Shown here: piece after piece, positions 8,318 through 18,051 of the stretch
Layout of the letters: every line of letters begins with the position of its first letter
How positions within the stretch are numbered: position 1 is the stretch's first letter
Origin: CAVYPR01 sp963770505
GTDB taxonomy: Bacteria; Actinomycetota; Acidimicrobiia; Acidimicrobiales; RAAP-2
Assembly: GCA_963770505.1 (NCBI GenBank)
Contig: CAVYPR010000006.1
Coordinates: forward strand, 310,001 to 374,000
DNA length: 64,000 nt
Direction of reading: 5' to 3'
Program-made: the position numbers and the translations under genes
Notes under the pieces: model-generated
Databases searched by the model: none
The model's input: only the letters and a program-made list of their open reading frames with translations
Told to the model about the DNA's origin: nothing

Positions 8318-8352
8318 GACACTGGCCGGCTCCCCATGAGCCGGCCAGTGTC
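8318..8352 (+). terminator. Perfect 14-bp hairpin terminator
   Basis: GACACTGGCCGGCT and its exact complement enclose a seven-base loop, starting 20 bases after the SHOCT gene stop. A clean U-tract is missing (GCGTCCTTT follows), as is usual for terminators in high-GC actinobacteria. Confidence 0.75.
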
Positions 8353-8378
8353 GCGTCCTTTCCGGGAGAGGCGGCCAC

Positions 8379-9374
8379 GTGCCCCAATCAGACTCCGAGA
8401 GCCCCAGGGAACCGCGTGACACTCCGGTGGAAGAGCCTTCGGGCGATCGCGCCGATCGGTCCACCCGGCTCTTTCGCATCAAGCGGCAGGTCTCGCAGCT
8501 GATCATCGTCATCCGGGAGGGTGATGACACGATGGTCCAAGAAGCCGTGCTCGATCTCAGCCGTCGCCGGCGCATTTTCGCACCGCTGGCCCTGATCGTC
8601 AGCGCCATCGTCCTGCTCTATGAGGGCCTCCGGCTCCTGGTGTCCAACTGGAGGCTGACCCTCATCCAGGTACTTCCGGCCATGTGGATCTGGCTTGCCC
8701 TGTTCGACCTAAAGGTGCATGCGCTGCGTGGCCGTTCTTTCACGGTCCTGCGGGGCCCGGTGCTCATTCCCCTCGTGCTCGCCGTCATGGCGATCACCGT
8801 GGCCAGCTACTACCTGAACGGCGTCTTCGCCTTTGCCATCACCAAGCCGGGCGAGCCCAAGATTCTCCCCGCATTCGGCGAGGCGTGGTCGCACGTACGG
8901 ACGATCCTGCTGTGGGGCGGTGCCATCGGCTTCATGCTCGCCTGGTCAGTCCTCATCGCCACCAGGTGGGGAAAGTGGTGGTTCGCCCTAAGCCTCAGCA
9001 TTGTCGTGGGGCTGATGATGGTGACCTATGTCGCCGTACCGTCGAGGATGGTCGGCGTGAAGGCGGCCCGCTCCAAGCGCGACGCCTTGACCGCCACGGT
9101 GGTGGGTGGCGCGGTGGGGGCCATCATCTGCACTCCGGGTTACGCCATGGGTCGCGTGGGCATCCTCATGTTGGGATCCCACGCGCTCTTCATCCCGGGA
9201 ATCGTGATCCTCGCAATGGGCATGACGCTGCAGGCCGGCACGACCGGCGCCGTCAAGGCGGTGAAGGTCAGCGCCAAGCTGGTGGCAGGCCGCGAGCCCG
9301 ATCCCCCGGCGGACGCGTCTGCTCCGACCGGTGAAGCCCCCGGCAGCACGGGCAGCGGTCCCGGCGTACCATGA
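8379..9374 (+). CDS. Multi-pass membrane protein of unknown function
   Basis: A 331-residue protein starting at GTG. A charged cytoplasmic N-terminus of about 65 residues precedes six or seven hydrophobic segments (about 70-90, 95-112, 125-145, 178-198, 205-222, 240-258, 265-285). The C-terminus is Pro/Gly-rich. A pair of Asp residues and many Arg near residues 25-65 suggest a soluble regulatory part. Similar proteins are found in mycobacteria without assigned function. It follows the terminator of the SHOCT gene, so it needs its own promoter, which was not found. Confidence 0.75.
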   Translation: MPQSDSESPREPRDTPVEEPSGDRADRSTRLFRIKRQVSQLIIVIREGDDTMVQEAVLDLSRRRRIFAPLALIVSAIVLLYEGLRLLVSNWRLTLIQVLPAMWIWLALFDLKVHALRGRSFTVLRGPVLIPLVLAVMAITVASYYLNGVFAFAITKPGEPKILPAFGEAWSHVRTILLWGGAIGFMLAWSVLIATRWGKWWFALSLSIVVGLMMVTYVAVPSRMVGVKAARSKRDALTATVVGGAVGAIICTPGYAMGRVGILMLGSHALFIPGIVILAMGMTLQAGTTGAVKAVKVSAKLVAGREPDPPADASAPTGEAPGSTGSGPGVP

Positions 9375-9476
9375 CAAACGACGGCAGGAGACGCTGCGCC
9401 CGTCCCGGTGCCGAGGTCCTCCCGGTCCCACCGCCGCCGGATCCATGGGCGCGGGATGCACCCCGGGGAGGTCGAG

Positions 9477-10961
9477 ATGGCTAAGACGAATTCAACGAAC
9501 ACCGTGGAGACTGAGCCTGAAGACCAGTCCCTTCCCGCGGCGCCCAGCCACCGTTCGGCCACCGGCAGGCACGTCCTGTTGTCACCGACCCAGCGTGCAC
9601 AACTCGGGAAGGAGGCCCGGGCGAAGGTGCCGCGTAGGGACCACGCCACGTTCGAGGCGCCCGGGGATCGGCCCGATCCCATCTCCCTCCTCGAGGAGCA
9701 GGCGACCTCGCGCGTCCCCGATCTCGTGCCCATCCGCTACGGGCGGATGGTCGCCTCTCCCTTTGCCTTCTTCCGCGGGGCCGCCCTCATCATGGCTTCC
9801 GACCTGGCCGGGACGCCCAGGTCGGGGTTCGACGTGCAGGCCTGCGGCGATGCCCACCTCTCGAATTTCGGGATCTTCGCCACCCCTGAGCGCAATCTGG
9901 TGTTCGACGTGAACGACTTCGACGAGACCCTCCCCGGTCCGTGGGAATGGGACGTGAAACGGCTGTGCGCCAGCCTGGCCATCGCCGGCCGGGCCAACGG
10001 CTTCACCGACGCCGAGCGGCGCTCGATCATCATCGCCACCGTCGAGTCCTACCGCACGGCCATGCGCCAGTTCGCCGAAATGGGCAACATGGCTGTGTGG
10101 TACTCCAGATTCGACCTCGAACAGAACCTGGCCAATCTGGACAAGCGGCTCGAGGCGAGAGGGCGACAGAAGCTCAAGGACCTGCTGAGCAAGGCCAGGT
10201 CCAAGGACTCCATGAAGGCCTCGGGCAAGCTGACGACCGAGGTGGACGGCCACCTCCAGTTCCGCAGCGATCCCCCCCTGGTCGTGCCGGTGGAGGATCT
10301 GGTGAGCCCGTCGGAGAGCAGAGAGCTCCTCACAGCGCTGGGAAAATTCGTCCAGTCCTACAGCCGGAGCCTCGTGAGCGACCGCCGGCACCTGGTGGAC
10401 CAATTCGAGTTCGTCCACATGGCGCGCAAGGTCGTCGGAGTGGGCAGCGTCGGCACGCGGGCCTGGGTCCTGCTCTTCGTCGGACGGGACAACACGGACC
10501 CGCTCATCCTTCAGGCCAAAGAGGCTCAGGCCTCGGTGCTCGAGCGATTCACCCGCAAGAGCGCATTTTCCAACCAGGGGGAACGGGTGGTGTCCGGCCA
10601 GCGCCTGATGCAGGCCTCCAGCGACATCTACTTGGGCTGGGACCGCGTCAAGGGAATCGATGGGGTGGCGCGTGACTTCTACGTCCGCCAGCTGTGGGAC
10701 TGGAAGGGCTCGGTCGACGTGACAGAAACCGTCCCAAGTGGGGCCGCCGTCTACGGCCAGACCTGCGCCTGGACCCTGGCCCGGGCCCACGCCCGCTCCG
10801 GGGACCGGATCGCCATCGCCGCCTACCTCGGCAGCGGCCCGGTGTTCGCCGAGGCCATCGCCGCCTTCTCCGAGCTCTACGCGGACCAGAGCCAGCGCGA
10901 CTTCGAGGCGCTGAAAGAGGCCGTGGCGTCGGGGCGGGTCACCGCAGAGACCGGGATCTGA
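9477..10961 (+). CDS. DUF2252 domain-containing protein
   Basis: A 494-residue DUF2252 protein. These share a protein-kinase-like or aminoglycoside-phosphotransferase-like core, but their substrate is unknown. Diagnostic motifs are present: FFRGAALIM near residue 95, CGDAHLSNFGIF (about 121-132), VFDVNDFDETLPGPWEWDVK (about 141-160) and the late VYGQTCAWTLARAHARSGD. The Asp residues of GDAH and FDVNDFD would be the metal and phosphate ligands if the kinase fold is active. Start: ATG with GGGGAG six bases upstream. An upstream frame extension to 9408 has no such site. It follows the preceding membrane gene by about 100 bases. Confidence 0.88.
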   Translation: MAKTNSTNTVETEPEDQSLPAAPSHRSATGRHVLLSPTQRAQLGKEARAKVPRRDHATFEAPGDRPDPISLLEEQATSRVPDLVPIRYGRMVASPFAFFRGAALIMASDLAGTPRSGFDVQACGDAHLSNFGIFATPERNLVFDVNDFDETLPGPWEWDVKRLCASLAIAGRANGFTDAERRSIIIATVESYRTAMRQFAEMGNMAVWYSRFDLEQNLANLDKRLEARGRQKLKDLLSKARSKDSMKASGKLTTEVDGHLQFRSDPPLVVPVEDLVSPSESRELLTALGKFVQSYSRSLVSDRRHLVDQFEFVHMARKVVGVGSVGTRAWVLLFVGRDNTDPLILQAKEAQASVLERFTRKSAFSNQGERVVSGQRLMQASSDIYLGWDRVKGIDGVARDFYVRQLWDWKGSVDVTETVPSGAAVYGQTCAWTLARAHARSGDRIAIAAYLGSGPVFAEAIAAFSELYADQSQRDFEALKEAVASGRVTAETGI

Positions 10962-11133
10962 GGACCCGACCACCCGCTGCGGTGCATCGTCTGGCCGCCG
11001 TTGTGGTCGGTTCTCGCCTGGCTCCCGTATCCTTGGGGTGCGGCACAGAGCACCGTCCGCTGGCAACCCGGCCGCTCCCGAGGTCGCACCTGTTCCCGAT
11101 TTCGCCACACCAAACCAACGATGAGGAGGGCCG

Positions 11134-12582
<1,449 letters not shown>

Positions 12583-12587
12583 GCCCC

Positions 12588-13448
12588 GTGGACCTCGGTG
12601 TCCTGGGCATGGGGGCCATGGGGCGGGCGGTGGCCCGACGGCTGCTCGGCCAGGGCCACCGGGTCGCGGTGTGGAACCGTACGCCGGGCCGGGCCGCAGA
12701 GGTGCTGGCCGCCGGCGCGAGGGAGGCCTCCTCCCCCGCCGAGGCCGCGGCAGGGGCCGCGGCCGTGCTGCTCTCGCTGTCCGACGACCGGGCCGTCCTC
12801 GACGTCGTGCTCGACGGTGCCGGGGGCGATCCCCTGGCCGGTTCCCTCGGCGAGGCGGCGCTCGTCGACCTGAGCACGGTGTCCCCAGCCACCTCTCGGC
12901 GAGTGGCCGGGGCGCTCGTCGGCGAGCGGTACGTGGCCGCCCCGATCCTCGGGGGCCCCCAGGCCGTCCTCGACGGGCAGGCCAGCTACCTCCTGGCCGG
13001 GCCGAGCGAGGTGGTGGACGGCCTCGAGCCGCTGTGGGTCGCCCTCTCGGTCTCGCACCGCCGGTGCGGCGAGGACCCGGGCACCGCCACCACGCTCAAG
13101 ATCGTGGCCAACTACCTCCTTTTGTCCGGACTGGCCGCTCTGGCCGAGGCGGTGGCCACCGCGCAGGGGGCGGGGGTTGACGCCGAGCGCCTCCGGGGGT
13201 TCCTCTCCACCCTGCCGCTGGTGGCACCCGGTCTGCACAACCGACTCGACGATGTGATCGACGGGGATCACGAGGGCTGGTTCGCGTCCCGCCTGGGGGC
13301 CAAGGACGCCCAGCTCATGGGCGACATGGCCGCCTCGGCCGGTTTGCGGCTCCCCCTGGCCGGCGTGGTGGAAGAGCGCTACCGGGCCGTGGTAGCCGCC
13401 GGCCTGGGCGACGCCGACATCGGAGCCGTGATCGAACTTCTCCGGTGA
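12588..13448 (+). CDS. NAD(P)-dependent oxidoreductase, 3-hydroxyisobutyrate dehydrogenase type
   Basis: A 286-residue member of the beta-hydroxyacid dehydrogenase family. The Rossmann loop LGVLGMGAMGRAVARRLL lies at residues 3-20 and the Arg-containing NRTPGRA that follows suggests NADP preference. The catalytic lysine segment is TTLKIVANYLLLSGLAALAE (about 165-184). The GLDAPVSGG substrate motif is altered to AAPILGGPQAV, as in glyoxylate-reductase-like and imine-reductase-like branches. The real substrate is therefore open. GTG start six bases after ahcY. Confidence 0.85.
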   Translation: MDLGVLGMGAMGRAVARRLLGQGHRVAVWNRTPGRAAEVLAAGAREASSPAEAAAGAAAVLLSLSDDRAVLDVVLDGAGGDPLAGSLGEAALVDLSTVSPATSRRVAGALVGERYVAAPILGGPQAVLDGQASYLLAGPSEVVDGLEPLWVALSVSHRRCGEDPGTATTLKIVANYLLLSGLAALAEAVATAQGAGVDAERLRGFLSTLPLVAPGLHNRLDDVIDGDHEGWFASRLGAKDAQLMGDMAASAGLRLPLAGVVEERYRAVVAAGLGDADIGAVIELLR

Positions 13449-13497
13449 CCGCCCGGGGCACGCTCATCCGCGCGGTCACCGACAACGGACAACTCCC

Positions 13498-13995
13498 ATG
13501 AGCTCCGATCCGACGAACGGCACTGGAATCGGGATCGCCGGCCGTCTCTGGCGTCTCCTGGCGGCCGGGGGGCCCGGCAACGGGGCCGTGGCCAACGTCA
13601 CGCTCGTCTCGGGAGCCGCCCTCATGGTCTGGTCCGCGGTGATCCACCTCCACCTGTGGTCCACCGGTTACCGCCACATCCCGACCATCGGGCCGCTCTT
13701 CCTCCTCCAGGGGATCATGGCCATCGTGCTGGCCGTGCTCGTTGCCGCCGTCCGGCGCGTCTGGGTCGCCGTTGTCGCCTTCGGCTTCGTGGTGTCGACG
13801 ATTGCCGGGTTCCTGCTGTCGGTCAACGTCGGGCTCTTCGGCTTCCAGGACACCTGGTCGGCCTCGTTCGCCACGATGGCCTTCGGGGTGGAGTTGGCGA
13901 CCCTGGTGGTGCTGGCCGCGGGGGCGGCGCTTTGCCTGCGGGGGTCCCCGGCACTCGCCCCGCGGTCGGCCACGGCACCGGTGACCGGGGGCTGA
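13498..13995 (+). CDS. Four-helix membrane protein of unknown function
   Basis: A 165-residue protein with four hydrophobic segments (about 33-52, 63-83, 87-108, 123-147). The first helix is followed by HLHLWSTGYRHIPTIG. This His-rich short loop and layout are common in actinobacterial membrane proteins of unknown role. It follows the dehydrogenase by 49 bases and converges with the luciferase-like gene, 16 bases separating their stops. Confidence 0.72.
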   Translation: MSSDPTNGTGIGIAGRLWRLLAAGGPGNGAVANVTLVSGAALMVWSAVIHLHLWSTGYRHIPTIGPLFLLQGIMAIVLAVLVAAVRRVWVAVVAFGFVVSTIAGFLLSVNVGLFGFQDTWSASFATMAFGVELATLVVLAAGAALCLRGSPALAPRSATAPVTGG

Positions 13996-14011
13996 GGCGC
14001 CAGCCGGTTCC

Positions 14012-14899
14012 TCAGTTCTGCAGATCGCCCACCGCGGCGGCCAGCCGATCGAGCTCGCCCCGCCAGTCGTCCGGGGGCATCAGCGGCCGCAGCACGAACT
14101 TGGAGAAACCGACGTCGAGGTAGCGCCCGAGGAGCTCGCGCAGCGCGGTCACACTCTCGGGCACCAGGTCGGCCAGCGGCCGCCCCCGGGTCCGGGCCGA
14201 GAGCGCCTCGGCCACCTGCGCATTGAGCGGTCCCGTCGAGTAGCCGATGCTCACCCCGAAGTGCTCGGCGCTCACCGATCGCCCGGCCTGGGCCGCGGCG
14301 TCCTCCACCACCCGGCGGCCGTCCGCCGCCTCGGCGGGCGTGCACATGGCGGGAAGCCAACCGTCGGCCAGCCGTCCGCAGCGCACGAGCGACGTGTGCG
14401 CAGTACCCCCCAGCCAGATCTCGAGGGGGTCCTGGACCGGGAGGGGCGAGATCGATACGTCGGTGAAACTCCCGGACGGGCCGTCGTGGCTGACCCGCTC
14501 CCCCGCCCACAGCCTGCGCAGCACGGGGAGCACCTCCTCGACGGCCGGCCCCCGCTCGGCGACGGGGACGCCCACCGCGCCCCGTTCGGCCCCCCGGGCC
14601 AGCCCGGGGACGAACGTGACGAGCAGCCGTCCGCCGCTGAGCGAGTCGAGTGAGGCGAGCTGCCGGGCGAGCCGCACCGGGTGCCGCCCGGGCAGCAGCA
14701 TCGTGGTCCCGAGCTTCAGCCGAGGGTGGTGCGCGCCCACCCAGGACAGGCCCACGATTGGGTCGACGCCGGGTGCGGTCAGCACCTCGGGCAACCAGAG
14801 CGAGTCGAAACCGAGCTCGCCCAGGCCGTCCGCCAGGACCGACAGCGCCGGACCGTCGAGCCCCGCCGCGCCGGTGCCGACGCCGATGCGGACCTTCAG
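14012..14899 (-). CDS. Luciferase-like monooxygenase (F420 or FMN dependent), probable CTG start
   Basis: A luciferase-like TIM-barrel oxidoreductase. The obvious frame starts at TTG 14794, but reading further upstream in frame restores the first barrel strand and helix: KVRIGVGTGAAGLDGPAL, then GLGELGFDSLWLPE, which the family needs. The first initiator able to include it is CTG at 14899, preceded by GGGGGAA. This gives 295 residues. Later motifs: HHPRLKLGTTMLLPGRHPVR, SGGRLLVTFVPG, IWLGGTAHTSLVRCGRLADG. The cofactor is not decided by sequence. It follows the aldolase gene by 19 bases on the same strand. Confidence 0.85.
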   Translation of the reverse strand: MKVRIGVGTGAAGLDGPALSVLADGLGELGFDSLWLPEVLTAPGVDPIVGLSWVGAHHPRLKLGTTMLLPGRHPVRLARQLASLDSLSGGRLLVTFVPGLARGAERGAVGVPVAERGPAVEEVLPVLRRLWAGERVSHDGPSGSFTDVSISPLPVQDPLEIWLGGTAHTSLVRCGRLADGWLPAMCTPAEAADGRRVVEDAAAQAGRSVSAEHFGVSIGYSTGPLNAQVAEALSARTRGRPLADLVPESVTALRELLGRYLDVGFSKFVLRPLMPPDDWRGELDRLAAAVGDLQN

Positions 14900-14918
14900 G
14901 GCCGTTCCCCCGACCGCG

Positions 14919-15938
14919 TCACGGCGCGGAGGCTAGGGCGCGCCGGGCCCGCTCCACCCCGTCGTCGTCGACGTCGCGGTGGGTGACCAGGCGAAGCACC
15001 CCCGGGCCGATCGCCTCGGCCAGCACACCCTCCTGGCGCAGGTGCTCGAGCACCTTCTCGGCGGCCGGGGACTCGAAGACGACCATATTGGTGTGCACGG
15101 CGCCCGGGTCCAGTCCGGCGTCGGGCCACCGGTCGGCCACCGCCTCGGCCAGCCGCCGCGCCCGCACGTGGTCCTCGGCCAGCCGGTCCACCATGGACGC
15201 CAGTGCGATCAGGCCGGCCGCAGCCAGGATCCCGGCCTGGCGCATCGCCCCGCCCAGGCGCTTGCGCTCGACCCTGCCCTCCGCCACCATGTCGGCCGGG
15301 CCGGCCAGCAGCGACCCCACCGGGGCGCAGAGCCCCTTGGACAGGCAGCAGGACACCGAGAGGGAGGTGTCCGCCATCGTGGCGGCGCGCACCCCGGTGG
15401 CCACCTCGGCGTTGAAGAGGCGGGCCCCGTCCATGTGCACGGCCAGGCCGGCGGCCGCCGCCCGCACCTCCTCCAGGTTGGCCAGCGGCCACGGGCGACC
15501 GCCCGAGGCCATGTGGGTGTTCTCCACGCACACCATCGAGACGACCGGCTGGTGGTGGTCTGCGCCCAGCCGGGCGGCGATCACGTCGCGCGAGCCGAAG
15601 GTGCCGTCGGCGTCGTCGACGGCGTGGAACTGGACCCCGGCATTCTTCGCCGCGGCGCCCAGCTCGTAGGCGACGACGTGCTGGTGGCGTCCGGCCACGA
15701 CCGCCGTCCCCGGCTGGGCCAGCACCCGCAGGGCGATCTGATTGGCCATCACCCCCGAGGGGACGAAGACGGCGGCGGCCTTGCCCACCCGCTCGCAGAA
15801 GGCCTCCTCCAGCCGGTTGACGGTCGGGTCCTCGCCGAACCCGTCGTCGCCGACCTCGGCCTCGGCCATGGCCCGGCGCATCTCGTCGGTCGGCCGGGTC
15901 ACCGTGTCGCTGCGCAGGTCGACCAGGCCGCGGGGCAC
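14919..15938 (-). CDS. Threonine aldolase family protein
   Basis: A 339-residue PLP enzyme of the low-specificity L-threonine aldolase family, which cleaves threonine to glycine and acetaldehyde. Motifs: DLRSDTVTRPTDEMRRAM at residues 7-24, VGDDGFGEDPTVNRLEE, VPSGVMANQIAL, the PLP aspartate in LAVHMDGARLFNA, and the Schiff-base lysine in SCCLSKGLCAPVGS (about residue 201). All essential residues are present. The start is GTG at 15938. It heads a two-gene minus-strand unit with the luciferase-like gene and is divergent from the thioesterase, with a 71-base intergenic gap. Confidence 0.92.
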   Translation of the reverse strand: MPRGLVDLRSDTVTRPTDEMRRAMAEAEVGDDGFGEDPTVNRLEEAFCERVGKAAAVFVPSGVMANQIALRVLAQPGTAVVAGRHQHVVAYELGAAAKNAGVQFHAVDDADGTFGSRDVIAARLGADHHQPVVSMVCVENTHMASGGRPWPLANLEEVRAAAAGLAVHMDGARLFNAEVATGVRAATMADTSLSVSCCLSKGLCAPVGSLLAGPADMVAEGRVERKRLGGAMRQAGILAAAGLIALASMVDRLAEDHVRARRLAEAVADRWPDAGLDPGAVHTNMVVFESPAAEKVLEHLRQEGVLAEAIGPGVLRLVTHRDVDDDGVERARRALASAP

Positions 15939-16009
15939 ACGGCGATGCTATCGGCCGGGCGCGGCGGGCCGACCGGCCCGAGAGCCCCGACCTGTAGGCT
16001 CCGTCCCCG

Positions 16010-16441
16010 ATGGCCGACGGCGCACGTCGCAGGATCGACTTCGAGGCGATCGGGCGCAACTCGGTCCACGGCCTCCTCGGCATCGAGGAGGTGTCGGCCA
16101 GCCCCGACAAGGTGGTCCTCAAGCTGCCGGTGAGCAGCCGGGTGCACCAGCCCTTCGGCATCCTCCACGGTGGGGTCTCGGCGCTCCTCGCCGAGTCGGC
16201 AGCCAGCTACGGCGGGGCGATGTCGGTCCCCGAGGGGAAGTCGGTGGCCGGCATCGAGCTCAACGCCAGCCACCTGCGCCCGATGAGCGAGGGGAACCTG
16301 TTCGCCACCGCCACCCCGGTGCGCAAGGGCCGGACCATCCAGGTCTGGGCCATCGCCCTCACCGACGAAGAGGGCCGGGCCATCTGCGAGGCCCGCTGCA
16401 CGCTGGCCGTGATCGACCTCCCCGAGGGCGCCGCGGGCTGA
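16010..16441 (+). CDS. PaaI-family hotdog thioesterase
   Basis: A 143-residue acyl-CoA thioesterase of the PaaI/YbdH hotdog type. The fold signature HQPFGILHGGVSALLAESAA is at about residues 46-65, with the catalytic region G-HGG. ELNASHLRPMSEGNLFATAT follows, with the conserved Asn and His. It hydrolyses an acyl- or aroyl-CoA; its location just before a thiolase and a FabH-like gene fits a fatty-acyl or polyketide-like pathway. A TAGGCT -10 box lies nine bases before the ATG, so the leader is very short or absent. Confidence 0.9.
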   Translation: MADGARRRIDFEAIGRNSVHGLLGIEEVSASPDKVVLKLPVSSRVHQPFGILHGGVSALLAESAASYGGAMSVPEGKSVAGIELNASHLRPMSEGNLFATATPVRKGRTIQVWAIALTDEEGRAICEARCTLAVIDLPEGAAG

Positions 16442-16488
16442 CCTGCCGTCGCCGCCGGACGAGGCTGCACCTCTGGCGCTTCACTCGC

Positions 16489-16494
16489 TAAGAT
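16489..16494 (+). promoter_or_regulatory. -10 box of a probably leaderless transcript
   Basis: TAAGAT lies six bases before the ATG at 16501, the spacing seen for leaderless genes in actinobacteria. No ribosome site precedes that ATG. Confidence 0.4.
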
Positions 16495-16500
16495 GCCGGG

Positions 16501-16860
16501 ATGCCAGTGGTACGACCCATCGGAGGCACTGGGCCGACCACCCTCGACTGCTCCCCGGTCATCGAGGCGGTTCTCCCAGCTCACATGGGTCGTACTAGTG
16601 GTGCGACTAGAGGTGATACCCCAGGTACTACCACTGGCCTGGCGCCCCTCTTCGCGCCGGCCGCGCCTGCCGGCGCCGGGGCCGGGCGAGACAGCGAATT
16701 GCTTGGCAGGTTCTCCAGTCCCGGCGCCGATCACGTCACGGTGGTCGTCGCCGGCGACGCCGTCACTGACCAATCCGCCGAGCTGGTCGGCGCCTCCCCG
16801 GGCGGGCCCGGGCTGGCGACCGGCGGGCGCCGGCCCGACCCTGCGGAGGTGGGGGCATGA
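16501..16860 (+). CDS. Hypothetical protein overlapping the thiolase gene
   Basis: A 119-residue frame of unknown family, rich in Gly, Ala, Pro and Thr in its first half. The second half has ordinary coding-type third positions (ADHVTVVVAGDAVTDQSAEL). Its stop overlaps the thiolase start by four bases (ATGA), which supports translation. In many thiolase operons this place is held by a zinc-ribbon/OB-fold (DUF35) partner; this protein has no CxxC pairs and is not one. It is either a genuine small coupled protein or a frame that happens to end there. Confidence 0.4.
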   Translation: MPVVRPIGGTGPTTLDCSPVIEAVLPAHMGRTSGATRGDTPGTTTGLAPLFAPAAPAGAGAGRDSELLGRFSSPGADHVTVVVAGDAVTDQSAELVGASPGGPGLATGGRRPDPAEVGA

Positions 16861-18047
16861 GCAGGAGCGACGAGGTGGCCATCCTCGGGACGGGGATGAC
16901 GGACATGGGCCGCCGGGACCTGTCGCCCGAGGCCATGGCCCACCAGGCGGTGCACGAGGCCCTGGTCGACGCCGCCGTCGATCCCCACCAGCTCGCCCTG
17001 GTCGTCGTCAGCAACGCCCTGGGCGGCCGGCTGCTCGATCAAGGCTGCATCCGCGGGCAGTCGTGGCTGCGCAAGTCCGGCCTGGGCGACGTCCCGGTGG
17101 TCAACGTCGACAACTCGTGCGCCGGCGGGACCTCTGCCCTGCACCTGGCCAACATGGCCGCCAGGTCGGACGCCAAACCAGTGCTGGCGGTCGGGGTCGA
17201 GAAGATGTGGACCGGCGACCGGGCGGCCACGCTGGCGGGGATCGAGGACGGTCTGCCGGCCGACTACCGCGGCGACATGCGCGCCCGCGTCCGGGCGGAG
17301 GACAACCCGGCGGGCAGCACCCTCATGGCGCTCAACGACAGCTGGGCCCGTCAGTGCATGCGCGAGCGGGGCACGACCCTCGAGCAGATGGCCGCGGCAG
17401 CCGCCAAGGCCCGCACCAATGCCAGCCGCAATCCCCTTGCCCAGGTGCAGGAGGCCGCCACGGTGGAGGAGGTCCTGGCCTCGCCCCAGGTGGCCGGGGT
17501 CCTCACCCGTCTCATGTGCAGCTCCTTCACCGACGGGTCGGCGGCCGTGATCCTGGCCCCGGCGGTCGCCGCGCCGGCCAGCGCACCCCGTATCATCGGG
17601 TCCGTGGCCCGTTCGGGGAACGGAAGCATCGATTACCACGACCGGCTGACCGAGACGGCCCGGCAGGCCTGGGAGGCGGTCGGCCTCGGTCCGGGAGACT
17701 TCGACCTGGTGGAGCTGCACGACGCCACCAGCGCCGAGGAGATCTTCGCCCTCGAGTCGCTCGGGCTCTTCGGCCACGGCGAGGCCGGCCCGGCCACCCT
17801 GGCCGGCGAGACGGCCGTGGGCGGCCGTGGGTTGACCGTCAATCCGAGCGGCGGGCTGGTCGGCCGGGGCCACCCCCTGGGCGCGACCGGCCTGGCCCAG
17901 GTGGTCGAGCTGGCCACCCACCTGCGTGGCCGCGGCGGTGCCCGCCAGGTGCCCAACGCCCGGGTGGGGCTGGCCGTGAACACGGGGGGAGTGATCGAGG
18001 GCGACGCGGCCTACGTGGGGATGCACGTCGTGGCGGCCGGGAGCTAG
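16857..18047 (+). CDS. Thiolase family protein
   Basis: A 396-residue thiolase of the SCP2/lipid-transfer branch. The acyl-accepting cysteine is in VDNSCAGGTSALHLANMAA (about residue 87) and the catalytic histidine in GGLVGRGHPLGATGLAQVVE (about residue 338). The second cysteine motif of classical biosynthetic thiolases (CxG near the end) is replaced by NTGGVIEGD, as in many SCP-x-like thiolases, so degradative cleavage of a 3-oxoacyl-CoA is more likely than acetoacetyl-CoA synthesis. It is coupled to the preceding ORF and followed after four bases by the FabH-like gene. Confidence 0.92.
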   Translation: MSRSDEVAILGTGMTDMGRRDLSPEAMAHQAVHEALVDAAVDPHQLALVVVSNALGGRLLDQGCIRGQSWLRKSGLGDVPVVNVDNSCAGGTSALHLANMAARSDAKPVLAVGVEKMWTGDRAATLAGIEDGLPADYRGDMRARVRAEDNPAGSTLMALNDSWARQCMRERGTTLEQMAAAAAKARTNASRNPLAQVQEAATVEEVLASPQVAGVLTRLMCSSFTDGSAAVILAPAVAAPASAPRIIGSVARSGNGSIDYHDRLTETARQAWEAVGLGPGDFDLVELHDATSAEEIFALESLGLFGHGEAGPATLAGETAVGGRGLTVNPSGGLVGRGHPLGATGLAQVVELATHLRGRGGARQVPNARVGLAVNTGGVIEGDAAYVGMHVVAAGS

Positions 18048-18051
18048 CGGG

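Noticed and set aside
10985..11133. Possible SAM or SAH riboswitch before ahcY
   Set aside because: CTGGCAACCC at 11060-11069 recalls a SAM riboswitch core, but the paired segments and the rest of the core (including a GATGA-type segment) could not be found.
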